DNA from: Methylocystis sp.
GTDB taxonomy: Bacteria > Pseudomonadota > Alphaproteobacteria > Rhizobiales > Beijerinckiaceae
NCBI GenBank assembly: GCA_024506175.1
Contig: JAMBEQ010000022.1
Span: forward strand, 1-51,617
Reading direction: 5' to 3'
Length of the DNA stretch: 51,617 nt
Position 1 is the stretch's first letter. Each line of letters opens with the position of its first letter. Below are positions 42,769 to 51,236 of this stretch, in pieces. The position numbers and the translations under genes were made by a program. The notes beneath the pieces were generated by a model, which made no database searches, was not told where the DNA came from, and saw nothing but the letters and a program-made list of their open reading frames with translations.

Positions 42769-43269
42769 CTAGGATGTCTTGGTTGGCACCACCGACGCAT
42801 GGGTGGCAGGTGGCGCGATCTTGGGCTCGAGCATTTTTTTCAAACCGATGACCCCGGAGGCGGCGAGCTTATCCGAAAGCTGTTCCGCCATCATTGAGCG
42901 CCACACGTTTCCAGAAGCGCCTGAGCCGAAAGTTTCGGCGTCTTTCGGAAGAAGCGCCTCGAAGAATGTTTGCAAGACCAGCGCTTCGAATTTTTTTGCA
43001 GCCTCGGCGGCGGGATTGGAAGGGGTCGACGCAAAGGTTGTCGCGCTTGATGGAGGCGGATAAGCGGCGCGAAGCCCGACGCCAGCGGCTCGCCAAGTAG
43101 ACGAACTCGGCGCCTGCGCTTTAAGGCCGCTTTCTTGTGTGAGTGACGCGAAACTGACCTCCGGCGCGCTCGCGGCCGCCTCAAGACGACGGAGCGCTAC
43201 CTGTTGGCGCTTGGGATCGGCTGCTTTTGCGACGTCGGCGATAAGATCCGTCGCTGGAAAGATGGACAT
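42769..43269 (-). CDS. flgJ: FlgJ-type rod-binding protein (no peptidoglycan hydrolase domain)
   Basis: A 166-residue protein. The first ~85 residues are low-complexity. The rod-binding (Rod_bind) domain spans about residues 88-150: AAKKFEALVLQTFFEALLPK, then NVWRSMMAEQLSDKLAASGV. It corresponds to the N-terminal half of enterobacterial FlgJ, which caps the growing rod. The muramidase half is absent, as usual in alphaproteobacteria, and a separate lytic transglycosylase is at 37147. Confidence 0.82.
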   Translation of the reverse strand: MSIFPATDLIADVAKAADPKRQQVALRRLEAAASAPEVSFASLTQESGLKAQAPSSSTWRAAGVGLRAAYPPPSSATTFASTPSNPAAEAAKKFEALVLQTFFEALLPKDAETFGSGASGNVWRSMMAEQLSDKLAASGVIGLKKMLEPKIAPPATHASVVPTKTS

Positions 43270-43314
43270 GCCGTTTCTCCGGAGGTTCCGGCGTAGAAAA
43301 GTAATTCGTGGAAC

Positions 43315-43713
43315 TTACTCGGCGCTGACGCTTCGTGGCGCGGAAAAACGTTCGAGGATCGACGCTTTTTCCTTCTCGGCGGCCTGATCTCCTATCTTGG
43401 CGTCAATTCGCTCGGCTGCTCGGTCAATGCGCTTGATCTGCCGCTTCAAAACCAGCGTCGCTTCGAGCTGTCGGGAGAGTTCCAACTCGAGCTCGTGCCG
43501 GCGCAGTGAGGCCAGATGAAGCCGGTCCAAAACAAGCGTCGAAAACGACATAGCCGTTAGGTCGTCGCGATTCAGATACCGCTGGAGATCCTGTATCTGG
43601 GTCGCCACGTCGTCCAGACGCTTCTCGATATTTACGCGCTTAACCGTCTCGGCCAGAAGGCGGCGCTCCTGCATCGATAGCAATTTCGAAATCCGGCGCT
43701 GTTTGTCCCGCAA
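43315..43713 (-). CDS. FliJ-like coiled-coil protein of the flagellar operon
   Basis: A ~132-residue, highly charged, almost wholly helical protein (KQRRISKLLSMQERRLLAET, ELELELSRQLEATLVLKRQI). A long antiparallel coiled coil of this size fits FliJ, which activates FliI and escorts substrates to FlhA, but sequence motifs are weak. TTG at 43713 with AAAGGA upstream, just after the fliR stop, is my start; an upstream TTG at 43737 would overlap fliR. It sits between fliR and flgJ in the minus-strand operon. Confidence 0.6.
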   Translation of the reverse strand: MRDKQRRISKLLSMQERRLLAETVKRVNIEKRLDDVATQIQDLQRYLNRDDLTAMSFSTLVLDRLHLASLRRHELELELSRQLEATLVLKRQIKRIDRAAERIDAKIGDQAAEKEKASILERFSAPRSVSAE

Positions 43714-43718
43714 GCTCT

Positions 43719-44474
43719 TTATCCTTTCGCCAGCCAAGCAGCATATTCCATGATGAGCTCTCCGAGCGTCTCAGAGCTCAACGAGTATAGGAACGCGAGG
43801 CCCCCAAAAATCAACGCGGGCGTTACCGCGAAATAGACAGGCACTTGCGGAGTGAGCTTGTTGAGGAAGGCCACTGCGACGTTGCTGATAAGGCCAAAGA
43901 TAAGGAAAGGGCTGGCGATGCGCAGGACGACGGCATAGGCGTCGCCCATCGACTTCAGCAGCTCCCGCAACATCGCCTCCGACGATTGGGCGCCGAAGGG
44001 CACAATGTGCTCATAAGACGTTGCGATGCCCCGGATCAGCTCCAGATGCAGGTCAAGGGCGAAAATGAGGGCCATGATCCCGACCGTTACAAGAGAGGTG
44101 AGAGCAGGCGTTGGCTCGGATTCATTGATAGGCGCCCCGAGCGAGTTCCCCAGCCCGATAGAAAGCGTAACCGCCGTGAACATGGTTTCAGCGGCGAACA
44201 GAAACATCCTGCATGTCGAGCCGATCAATACGCCGATGATTGTTTCGGAAACAATCGCCGTGACCGCCGCGAGCAGGGGCGCTGAGGAAACCGTTTGGAA
44301 CAGCTTAGGCCAAAGATTCATCGCGACCGGTGCCGATACGGCGACCGCAATATAGAGCCGGACGCGCATGGGCACACGATCGCCGCCCACTCCCGGGAGC
44401 ATCATGATGCACCCCGCGACTCGGCAGAAGACGACGAACCATGCTTCGAGAAGCTGGTCCAGCGGCGCGCTCAC
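43719..44474 (-). CDS. fliR: Flagellar export protein FliR
   Basis: A 251-residue integral membrane export-gate subunit with about six hydrophobic segments ([91 protein letters not shown]). The [20 protein letters not shown] loop and [14 protein letters not shown] are family signatures. Its GTG start overlaps the flhA stop by four bases. Confidence 0.94.
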   Translation of the reverse strand: MSAPLDQLLEAWFVVFCRVAGCIMMLPGVGGDRVPMRVRLYIAVAVSAPVAMNLWPKLFQTVSSAPLLAAVTAIVSETIIGVLIGSTCRMFLFAAETMFTAVTLSIGLGNSLGAPINESEPTPALTSLVTVGIMALIFALDLHLELIRGIATSYEHIVPFGAQSSEAMLRELLKSMGDAYAVVLRIASPFLIFGLISNVAVAFLNKLTPQVPVYFAVTPALIFGGLAFLYSLSSETLGELIMEYAAWLAKG

Positions 44475-46552
44475 GAGATTGTTCCAAGAGAGCGCAGATG
44501 AACGCCGCAGGCGATTTCCAGATGCGATAGCACCGGCTGGGCAGGATAGAGACGGCCGACAATAAGCCGCACGAACGGTCGCGCGTCTGGGGTCGTGACG
44601 ATCGCAAAAATTTCTCCCTGGTCGGAGAATTTCTGAATTGCGGCGACGGTATCCTGACTGAAGCGCTCTATCTGCGCGGGATCCGCGTCGAGCCCGACGA
44701 TCTCGCCCTTTGCGTCGCGCTTGAGGTGCTCATGGAAGAACAGGTCCCAGCGGCTGCCAAGGCGAAGGACGCTCAAAACGCCGTCGACGGCGAGCTCGCC
44801 GCAGATTTGGGGAGCGATCCGAACGCGAACATGCTCAACGATGGCTTCTGGTCGACGGGCAAAGGGCGCGACTTCCGCGATCGCCTCGAGAATCATCTCG
44901 AGATTGCGAATCGATACTCGCTCGGCGAGTAGAAGTTTGAGCACGCTTTGAAGCGACGAGTTCGATACGAAGTTCGGGACGATTTCATCCAGAAGCTTGC
45001 GATACTCGGGGTCGAGCTTTTCGAGGAGCTGCCGCACGTCCTTGTAGGAAAGGAGTTGCGATAGGTTGTTTCGCAGCACTTCGCCCAGATGCGTCAAGAG
45101 CACGGACATTGGATCAATGGGATTGAAGCGCTGCCTGCGCGCTTCCTCGACAAGCGCATCGGCCACCCACAGCGCTTTGATCCCGAACGCAGGATCTCTC
45201 GCCTCCTCGCCCGGGAGATCGGGCATGCGCCCGTTTCCAACGACGACCATGTGCTGACCGAGGCGGAGCTCGTCTGATACGACCGTGGTGCCGTGAATGC
45301 GGATCTGATACCCTTTGGGCTTCACTTGCAGATCATCGGCCAATCTTATCTCAGGGACAATGAAGCCATAGAGCTTCGCGAAATTCCGGCGCATCTTGCC
45401 GACGCGATTGGTAAGCTCCTCCTGGGAGACCAGAAAACGCGTCCAAAGTTGCTTGCCAAGCAGCAACTCGACATCCGCGGGTCGCAGCGCCTCCTTGAAA
45501 GACGTTTTGTTGTCTTGAAGCGCGCGCTTCTCCTCTTCCGCGTGACGCAGCTGCTTTTCTGCTTCCTTCTTCTTCGTTTCGCCCCTTACTTTTTGCGCAA
45601 CGAAGGCCATTGTTAATCCGAGGACGCCGAATGGCGCCATCGGCAAACCCGGCATCGCGGCGAGCACAAACATAAGGACCGAGGCGACAAGAATCGCATT
45701 GGGATAACCGCCAAGCTGGCGAACGATATTCTGCTCCGCCGAGCCGCGCGTGCCGCCTTTCGAGACCAGAAGGCCGGCGGCCAGCGAGACGATCAACGCC
45801 GGGATCTGAGAGACGAGGCCGTCGCCGACAGAAAGTTTGGTGTAAACATCAGCCGCGTTCGCGAGCGTCATTCCATGCCGCGTGACGCCGATGACAATTC
45901 CACCAAAGATATTCACTGTGAGAATGATCAGGCCTGCAATGGCGTCGCCGCGGACAAATTTGGACGCGCCGTCCATCGAGCCAAAGAATGCACTTTCTTC
46001 CTCGAGCTCCCTGCGACGATCTTGCGCCTGGCGGTCATCGATAAGTCCCGCAGAGAGATCTGCGTCGATCGCCATTTGTTTTCCGGGGATCGCATCCAGC
46101 GTGAATCGCGCGCCGACTTCGGCGATACGGGTTGCGCCTTTGGTGATAACCAAAAAATTTACGATGACGATGATGGCGAAGACGGTTAGACCGATGACAA
46201 AATCGCCGCTCATGACGAGACGTGAAAAGCCACCGATAATATAGCCTGCCGCGCTTGTCCCTTCAGCGCCGTGAGAAAGAATTAGCCGGGTTGTAGCAAT
46301 GTTCAAGGCCAAGCGTAGGATGGTCGCGACCAGCAGAATGGTTGGAAACGAGGAAAACTCCAGCGGCTTTTGAATCCATAGGCTGACCATCAGGATCAAG
46401 ACAGAGAGGCCGATGGAGAACGCCAGGCCGAGATCGATTGCGACCGGCGGCATCGGCAGGAAAAAGACGCACAGGATGAAAATGATCGATATTGCGAAGC
46501 CGACGTCGGTCGGCCGTCGTGACGGCGCGATTGCTTCCGCCATTTTCGTCAT
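44471..46552 (-). CDS. flhA: Flagellar export protein FlhA
   Basis: A 693-residue main export-gate protein. The N-terminal half has about eight TM segments. The conserved FHIPEP-region equivalent reads [20 protein letters not shown] (about residues 142-161), followed by [20 protein letters not shown]. The C-terminal cytoplasmic domain (about 350-693) docks chaperones and ends in the common tail LRSLGTIS. It lies between fliQ and fliR. Confidence 0.96.
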   Translation of the reverse strand: MTKMAEAIAPSRRPTDVGFAISIIFILCVFFLPMPPVAIDLGLAFSIGLSVLILMVSLWIQKPLEFSSFPTILLVATILRLALNIATTRLILSHGAEGTSAAGYIIGGFSRLVMSGDFVIGLTVFAIIVIVNFLVITKGATRIAEVGARFTLDAIPGKQMAIDADLSAGLIDDRQAQDRRRELEEESAFFGSMDGASKFVRGDAIAGLIILTVNIFGGIVIGVTRHGMTLANAADVYTKLSVGDGLVSQIPALIVSLAAGLLVSKGGTRGSAEQNIVRQLGGYPNAILVASVLMFVLAAMPGLPMAPFGVLGLTMAFVAQKVRGETKKKEAEKQLRHAEEEKRALQDNKTSFKEALRPADVELLLGKQLWTRFLVSQEELTNRVGKMRRNFAKLYGFIVPEIRLADDLQVKPKGYQIRIHGTTVVSDELRLGQHMVVVGNGRMPDLPGEEARDPAFGIKALWVADALVEEARRQRFNPIDPMSVLLTHLGEVLRNNLSQLLSYKDVRQLLEKLDPEYRKLLDEIVPNFVSNSSLQSVLKLLLAERVSIRNLEMILEAIAEVAPFARRPEAIVEHVRVRIAPQICGELAVDGVLSVLRLGSRWDLFFHEHLKRDAKGEIVGLDADPAQIERFSQDTVAAIQKFSDQGEIFAIVTTPDARPFVRLIVGRLYPAQPVLSHLEIACGVHLRSLGTIS

Positions 46553-46601
46553 GGCCCCTTATCCTGTCTCGTCATGAGCGGATCTACAAAGGCTATTGCG
46601 T

Positions 46602-46868
46602 TCAATAGCCCGTTTCTATGCGCGCGTACAAGGTTTCAGTGAAGGACTTGATTTTTCCGCCGATAAACGGAGAAGCGAGACTAAGGACCGCCAACATCGC
46701 CAGAATTTTTGGCACGAACGTCAGGGTCATTTCCTGAACTTGTGTGAGCGCCTGAATCAAGGAGGCGACGACGCCGACGAGAAGCGCCGCGCCGACCAGA
46801 GGGCCCGTGACGATGAGTACGGTGATGATCGACCGTTGGAGCAGTTCGAGGGCGTCGGCTTCGTTCAT
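46602..46868 (-). CDS. fliQ: Flagellar export protein FliQ
   Basis: An 88-residue two-helix membrane protein of the export gate: SIITVLIVTGPLVGAALLVG and LTFVPKILAMLAVLSLASPF, joined by the family motif SLIQALTQVQEMTLTFVPK. It sits directly after flgD and before flhA. Confidence 0.94.
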   Translation of the reverse strand: MNEADALELLQRSIITVLIVTGPLVGAALLVGVVASLIQALTQVQEMTLTFVPKILAMLAVLSLASPFIGGKIKSFTETLYARIETGY

Positions 46869-46870
46869 GG

Positions 46871-47263
46871 TCAGCTGATGGTTACGCCAGGGGCGATCGT
46901 AACTTGATTGCCAGTGTCCAGCGTCGCGACGAGGCCGGAGCTTGTGAGGGAAACGGATTTAACGACTCCTGTCACAGTCCCGTCTGAGCTCGTCAGGCTT
47001 TTTCCGATTGCGTTCGTGGCCTGATCGAGGCGCGATGTATCAAGTAATGAGCTCAGAAGCTTGTTGGCTTGGACAGATTGTTCGACGGAGGAAAAAGTCG
47101 CCAGCTGGGTCACGGTTTGGGTCGGATCCATCGGCTTGGTTGGATCCTGATTTTTTAGCTCGGTGACGAGGAGCTGAAGAAATGTGTTGTAATCACCGAC
47201 GCTGCTCTGGGGCTGCTGCACGTTTGTTTGGCTCTGGGACGAGCCCACGGGATTCACTTGCAT
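46871..47263 (-). CDS. flgD: Flagellar hook assembly protein FlgD (short form)
   Basis: A 130-residue hook-cap protein. The conserved N-terminal part has YNTFLQLLVTELKNQDPTKP and DPTQTVTQLATFSSVEQSVQ. The C terminus is a short beta segment (GVVKSVSLTSSGLVATLDTG), so the long Ig/tudor region of enterobacterial FlgD is mostly missing, as often seen in rhizobia. It lies between flbT and fliQ. Confidence 0.93.
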   Translation of the reverse strand: MQVNPVGSSQSQTNVQQPQSSVGDYNTFLQLLVTELKNQDPTKPMDPTQTVTQLATFSSVEQSVQANKLLSSLLDTSRLDQATNAIGKSLTSSDGTVTGVVKSVSLTSSGLVATLDTGNQVTIAPGVTIS

Positions 47264-47281
47264 TCTTTCACTTCCTTCGTG

Positions 47282-47686
47282 CTAGGCGGCGCAGCTCGCC
47301 TCCGGTACCGGCGTGGCTTCGGCCTCAAGAGGAAAGAGGCCGCGCAGAATTTTCAGAGCGTCGAAGTAACGCTTGCTGTCGATAAGCCTTGCGACCAAAG
47401 ATAATCCCTCAACGACACGCGAGTCGCTTTTCAAGCCTATTGCGCAAGTCGACATCAGGTCTCGTGCAAGATACAGCGCGGCATCCGTGTCGTTCGGGGA
47501 AATGAGCATCAATTGCACGGCGAAATAAAGCTGCTTGAGTGGCGTTGTCGCGTCGGCGGCCTGCATGACGTGGTTTTCGAGTAGAAAGGTCACGTCGTTG
47601 AGCAGCTCTATGCAGACCTTTCGATCCACCCGCAGCACCGCGCCATTTATGTAGATTCTTTCGCCACGCTTGAGAGAGATGTTCAT
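47282..47686 (-). CDS. flbT: Flagellin biosynthesis regulator FlbT
   Basis: A 134-residue post-transcriptional regulator. It begins ISLKRGERIYINGAVLRVDR and contains ENHVMQAADATTPLKQLYFA and LMLISPNDTDAALYLARDLM, all FlbT signatures. In Caulobacter FlbT acts at the 5' untranslated region of flagellin mRNA. Here the two flagellin genes have nearly identical structured leaders at 28621 and 29892, which are natural candidate targets. Confidence 0.94.
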   Translation of the reverse strand: MNISLKRGERIYINGAVLRVDRKVCIELLNDVTFLLENHVMQAADATTPLKQLYFAVQLMLISPNDTDAALYLARDLMSTCAIGLKSDSRVVEGLSLVARLIDSKRYFDALKILRGLFPLEAEATPVPEASCAA

Positions 47687-47693
47687 GCGACCC

Positions 47694-48041
47694 TCATTTC
47701 AGCCCGTCGGCAATCATGCGGTTGATTTCGATCAAGCCATCGAAGTTCGCCGAGTCGCCCGAGTCAATTTTGTCGAGTTCCCGCAACACCCATATGCCGA
47801 TCGATATCAACGAGGCGCGAAGCTCGACCGGAAGGCAGTTCTCGTCATTCCCGAGATCCGATACGAAAACCGCCCAGAGCGAGCGCACAAAGTGAGTCGC
47901 CTCGAAGGACTCCATGGATTTTGCGCCCCGCACGCGGGCCATCGACAGAAGTTTGACGCCCTTTTCGAGCAGATCTTTTTCCCTCTGTCGTGCGACGGAA
48001 TAAGAGTCATTGACGACCTCGTCATAGAGTCTTTGATACAT
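47694..48041 (-). CDS. flaF: Flagellin biosynthesis regulator FlaF
   Basis: A 115-residue helical protein with ARQREKDLLEKGVKLLSMAR, THFVRSLWAVFVSDLGNDEN and GLIEINRMIADGLK, the FlaF pattern. FlaF works with FlbT to balance flagellin production and secretion. It precedes flbT by seven bases. Confidence 0.92.
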   Translation of the reverse strand: MYQRLYDEVVNDSYSVARQREKDLLEKGVKLLSMARVRGAKSMESFEATHFVRSLWAVFVSDLGNDENCLPVELRASLISIGIWVLRELDKIDSGDSANFDGLIEINRMIADGLK

Positions 48042-48094
48042 TCAGCTTCACCGAGGTTTTGCTGGATTTACGTTCGTATTTGAAGAGAGCCGCG

Positions 48095-49333
48095 CTATTT
48101 CAGGTTGTTGAGAACCTGCATGATATCCGACGCTACCTGGAAGACCTGGCTGTTCGCGGTGTAAGAGCGTTGTGCGATGATCATGGATGAAAGCTCCGAG
48201 GCCAGATCGACAGTCGAGCTTTCCAGTGTCTTGCTTTGGATCGTTCCGAAGCCGCCGCCGCCGGGAGCGCCGATGTAAATCTGACCGGAGTCAGCGCTCG
48301 CCGAATAAACATTGCCACTTCCGGCCAACAGATTGTTCGGGCTTGAGACTTTCCCTAATGGGATCATGTAAGCAGCGACGAACTGCCCATTTTTGAGCTG
48401 ATAGTTCAGCGTGCCGTCATTGCCGATGCTTATGCCGTCAACCGTTGAGGCTTCATAGCCGTTGACCACGCTATCGGTGACAGTGTAGCCGGCGCCGAGC
48501 TGCGTCATTTTTGACAGATCAAGAGACATCGATCGGCCGTTAGGCACGGTGAGCGTGACGCTGCTGGGACTCGATATTGTGCCGTCGGCCGCATTGAAGT
48601 TGAGCGTTTGTGTGGTCACAGCGCCCGATGCGTAAGGAAATCCGCCGGTTGAGCTCGCATCAGCGTGGTTATAGGCGGTCATCTCCCAGGTGTTTGCGCC
48701 CGTTTTTGCGAAATAGAGGTCGAGGACGGTCGCATTTCCGAGGTTATCATAAACCGTCAGGGATGATTTTCCGGCAAACTGCGCGCTGGCTGAATTCGTG
48801 GAAGGAAGGTTGGCTGCGGCGACCACGCCGGAGCTAGCTGGTAAATTCGCGGCAAACGAACCGGAGGTCGTAGGCGCCGAGAACATGGCGTTCTTTTTGA
48901 TGGTCAAAACAGATAAATTCCCCGCCAGGCCCGCGTTCGCGTCGTAGCCCATCAGATAATATCCGGCGGAATTGACCAATCGACCTTGGGCGTCCTGGAC
49001 GAAACCGCCGGCTCTGGTAAGGAATGTCCGGCCGTTGCTGTCGGAAACCAGAAAAAAGCCATCTCCATCGATTGCCAGATCGGTGCCGACCCCCGTGGTC
49101 TGCAAAGCCCCTTGCAAAGTGACTTCATCGCGGGTGACCGTGGAGACGCCGCCACCCGGGATATCGCCGCCTTGTTGTTGGTAGCCGCTGAGCACGGTCA
49201 GAAAATCGGTCCGCTCATTCTTGTATCCCGTGGTGTTGGTATTGGAAATATTGCGGGAAATTGCCGCGAGCCAATCGGACTGCGCCGCCATTCCCATGAC
49301 TGCCGTGTTGAAAATATTGAAGTTCGTGCTCAT
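48095..49333 (-). CDS. flgE: Flagellar hook protein FlgE
   Basis: A 412-residue hook subunit. It begins MSTNFNIFNTAVMGMAAQSD and has ISRNISNTNTTGYKNERTDF near residues 24-43. The core LAIDGDGFFLVSDSNGRTFL and the C-terminal SSTVDLASELSSMIIAQRSY are present. The ATG at 49333 starts the conserved part. It opens the operon flgE-flaF-flbT-flgD-fliQ-flhA-fliR and onward. Confidence 0.94.
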   Translation of the reverse strand: MSTNFNIFNTAVMGMAAQSDWLAAISRNISNTNTTGYKNERTDFLTVLSGYQQQGGDIPGGGVSTVTRDEVTLQGALQTTGVGTDLAIDGDGFFLVSDSNGRTFLTRAGGFVQDAQGRLVNSAGYYLMGYDANAGLAGNLSVLTIKKNAMFSAPTTSGSFAANLPASSGVVAAANLPSTNSASAQFAGKSSLTVYDNLGNATVLDLYFAKTGANTWEMTAYNHADASSTGGFPYASGAVTTQTLNFNAADGTISSPSSVTLTVPNGRSMSLDLSKMTQLGAGYTVTDSVVNGYEASTVDGISIGNDGTLNYQLKNGQFVAAYMIPLGKVSSPNNLLAGSGNVYSASADSGQIYIGAPGGGGFGTIQSKTLESSTVDLASELSSMIIAQRSYTANSQVFQVASDIMQVLNNLK

Positions 49334-49459
49334 AGCGCGTGCTCCGGCGAGGCGCATTGAAGTGTTTCTCCAACATCTTTAGGGCGCGTAGCTTACCCGA
49401 GCCTGCGAGCGCGCCGCGAGTTCGTAGGGCTAGCGAGCAAACTCAATTGATGGCAAATT

Positions 49460-49484
49460 GACCCGGCTCGGCGTCGGCCGGGTC
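49460..49484 (+). other. Hairpin in the flgE / PilZ-gene divergent region
   Basis: GACCCGGC and GCCGGGTC form a perfect 8-bp stem with a nine-base loop. It ends 16 bases before the start of the PilZ-like gene, so it would sit in that gene's leader, and it also lies upstream of flgE on the other strand. It could affect translation or mark a regulator site; no T-run follows. Confidence 0.45.
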
Positions 49485-49500
49485 TTGAAAGTCGGAAGTC

Positions 49501-49935
49501 ATGACGAAAAACGCGGATAATTCAATTCTCGAGGGTCTGAAGCTCGAAAAGAGGCGAGCGGGTCTCAGCGGATTTATGGCATGGCGGAAGGGATTCGCGA
49601 CTTATACGGTGAGGACGCTGCCATCAGACCGCCGAGTCGAAAAGAGGATTGCCGTTCGTTTGCAATCCGGCAAGGTCCTGGACCTCGATGGCCGCTTCCT
49701 TTGTGATTTTCTATTCGTCAATCGTGGAGCCGGCGGCGTCAGAATATCGCTTGGCAAGCGCATGGCGTTGCCCAGGAAAGTCTGGCTGTACGAAGACCTC
49801 ACCCAAACATGCCGAGGGGGCGACGTCATTTGGCAAAACAATAATATTGCAGGCTGTCGCTTTAGAACGCGTGAAGTTGCAATCGATGAACGCTTGCTGA
49901 GGCGTTTCCGAACCAAATACTATGCATTATGGTGA
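49501..49935 (+). CDS. PilZ-like domain protein
   Basis: A 144-residue soluble protein. After a basic N terminus (LKLEKRRAGLSGFMAWRKGF), the stretch from about residue 40 resembles a PilZ domain: RRVEKRIAVRLQSGKVLDLD, then NRGAGGVRISLGKRMALPRK and CRGGDVIWQNNNIAGCRFRT. The arginine box and the following N-x-G-x-x-G-like turn are near the c-di-GMP-binding consensus but not exact. It is encoded against the flagellar operons, between fliP and flgE. PilZ proteins such as YcgR brake motors, so a motility role is reasonable inference. GTCGGAAG precedes the ATG. Confidence 0.7.
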   Translation: MTKNADNSILEGLKLEKRRAGLSGFMAWRKGFATYTVRTLPSDRRVEKRIAVRLQSGKVLDLDGRFLCDFLFVNRGAGGVRISLGKRMALPRKVWLYEDLTQTCRGGDVIWQNNNIAGCRFRTREVAIDERLLRRFRTKYYALW

Positions 49936-49947
49936 GGTGCCTCAATC

Positions 49948-50691
49948 CTAGCCGGGATATGAGCGCACGAGGCTGCCGACGAGCAGATGCCAGCCGTCCA
50001 TGAGGACGAAAAACAATACTTTCAACGGCAGTGAAATCGTCGTCGGCGGCAACATCATCATGCCCATCGACATCGTCACAATCGAAATGATGAGATCGAT
50101 GACCAGAAAAGGCAGCACGATAAGGAAGCCGATCTCGAACCCTCTCCTGAGCTCGGAAATCATAAAGGCGGGGATCAGCACGTGGAGTTCTGGCTCGGCG
50201 GGCGCGGCGCTGGCGGCCGCTTTGCCCGTCGTCAAATCTTCAAACAAGCGGATGTCTTTGTCCCGAACATTCGCCACCATGAAGGATCGAAACGGCTTGA
50301 TCATATGATCCATCGCCTCTTGCTCGGAAATCTTGTTCTCCAGCAGAGGCTTCAGACCCGCATTCCAGGACTCTTCGAAAGTAGGATGCATGACGTAGAA
50401 GGTCATGAAGAGTGCGAGGCTGATCATGACGAGGTTCGCTGGCGTGCTTTGGAGGCCCAATCCAGAACGCAGAAATGAGAGAGCGATGGAGAAGCGTGTG
50501 AAGCTCGTCACGGTGACGAGCAGGCCCGGCGCCACCGACAGGACAGTCAAGGCAGCAATCAACTGAATGATCCGCCCGGAGGCAGAGGCGCTTCCCGCCG
50601 GGATAAGCGTGTTTAGGTCGAAAGTCTGATTGGCTGCCCAGACGGTGGTCGGGATGAGCGCCAGGAAGACTGCGATCGACGCGCGCTTCAT
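49948..50691 (-). CDS. fliP: Flagellar export protein FliP
   Basis: A 247-residue export-gate protein with a cleavable signal peptide (IAVFLALIPTTVWAANQ). Four TM segments follow, including the motif TRFSIALSFLRSGLGLQSTP. The C-terminal region has FEIGFLIVLPFLVIDLIISI and MGMMMLPPTTISLPLKVLFF. It overlaps the fliL stop by four bases and converges with the PilZ-like gene. Confidence 0.95.
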   Translation of the reverse strand: MKRASIAVFLALIPTTVWAANQTFDLNTLIPAGSASASGRIIQLIAALTVLSVAPGLLVTVTSFTRFSIALSFLRSGLGLQSTPANLVMISLALFMTFYVMHPTFEESWNAGLKPLLENKISEQEAMDHMIKPFRSFMVANVRDKDIRLFEDLTTGKAAASAAPAEPELHVLIPAFMISELRRGFEIGFLIVLPFLVIDLIISIVTMSMGMMMLPPTTISLPLKVLFFVLMDGWHLLVGSLVRSYPG

Positions 50692-51212
50692 TGCACCACC
50701 AAAGATTGTATGATGAGCTCTTGCACGGCTCCCTCCGATCGCACAGAAGCGCGCTCGGAGAGTTCCTCCTTGAGACGACGCAATCCGGCGCTCCCTTCGA
50801 TCGAACGAAGCGATGTGTCGCGGAGATACGCCACGATATCTGCTGTCAGCTCGCTGAGCAGGATGTCAGGGTGCGGGATCGATTCGGGGTCGAAAATGAT
50901 CGCGACTTGCAGTCGGATCCAGCTCGAATTGCTATCTGCGAGGTTCGTCACGATGGGAGAAAGCGCTCTCAGGACAGCCTTTTCCGACTTGTGTGGGATT
51001 TGGTTCGGGGGCGCCTCTGCGCTGTGAGCCGGGACGGAGCCATGGCCTGCATCGGCTTTTGCGGCGGCTGGCGGCGGCTCGTTACTTTTGCTGGGCTCGG
51101 GGGGCCGCGCGAGTTTCATCCCGAGAAAAAAGCCTGCGACAGCGAGCCCCGCCGTCGCCGCGAGGGTGACGGCGACCGTTGGGGCGCCTTTTTTCTCCTC
51201 AAGCTTGCTCAT
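50688..51212 (-). CDS. fliL: Flagellar basal body-associated protein FliL
   Basis: A 174-residue stator-associated protein. One TM segment (VTLAATAGLAVAGFFLGMKL) is followed by a Pro/Ala/Lys-rich linker and a periplasmic stomatin-like domain (LADSNSSWIRLQVAIIFDPE, ELTADIVAYLRDTSLRSIEG) ending VQELIIQSLVVQ. It is co-transcribed with fliP and lies 24 bases after flgH. Confidence 0.92.
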   Translation of the reverse strand: MSKLEEKKGAPTVAVTLAATAGLAVAGFFLGMKLARPPEPSKSNEPPPAAAKADAGHGSVPAHSAEAPPNQIPHKSEKAVLRALSPIVTNLADSNSSWIRLQVAIIFDPESIPHPDILLSELTADIVAYLRDTSLRSIEGSAGLRRLKEELSERASVRSEGAVQELIIQSLVVQ

Positions 51213-51236
51213 GGATGTTGGATCCCCGCGCCCTCG

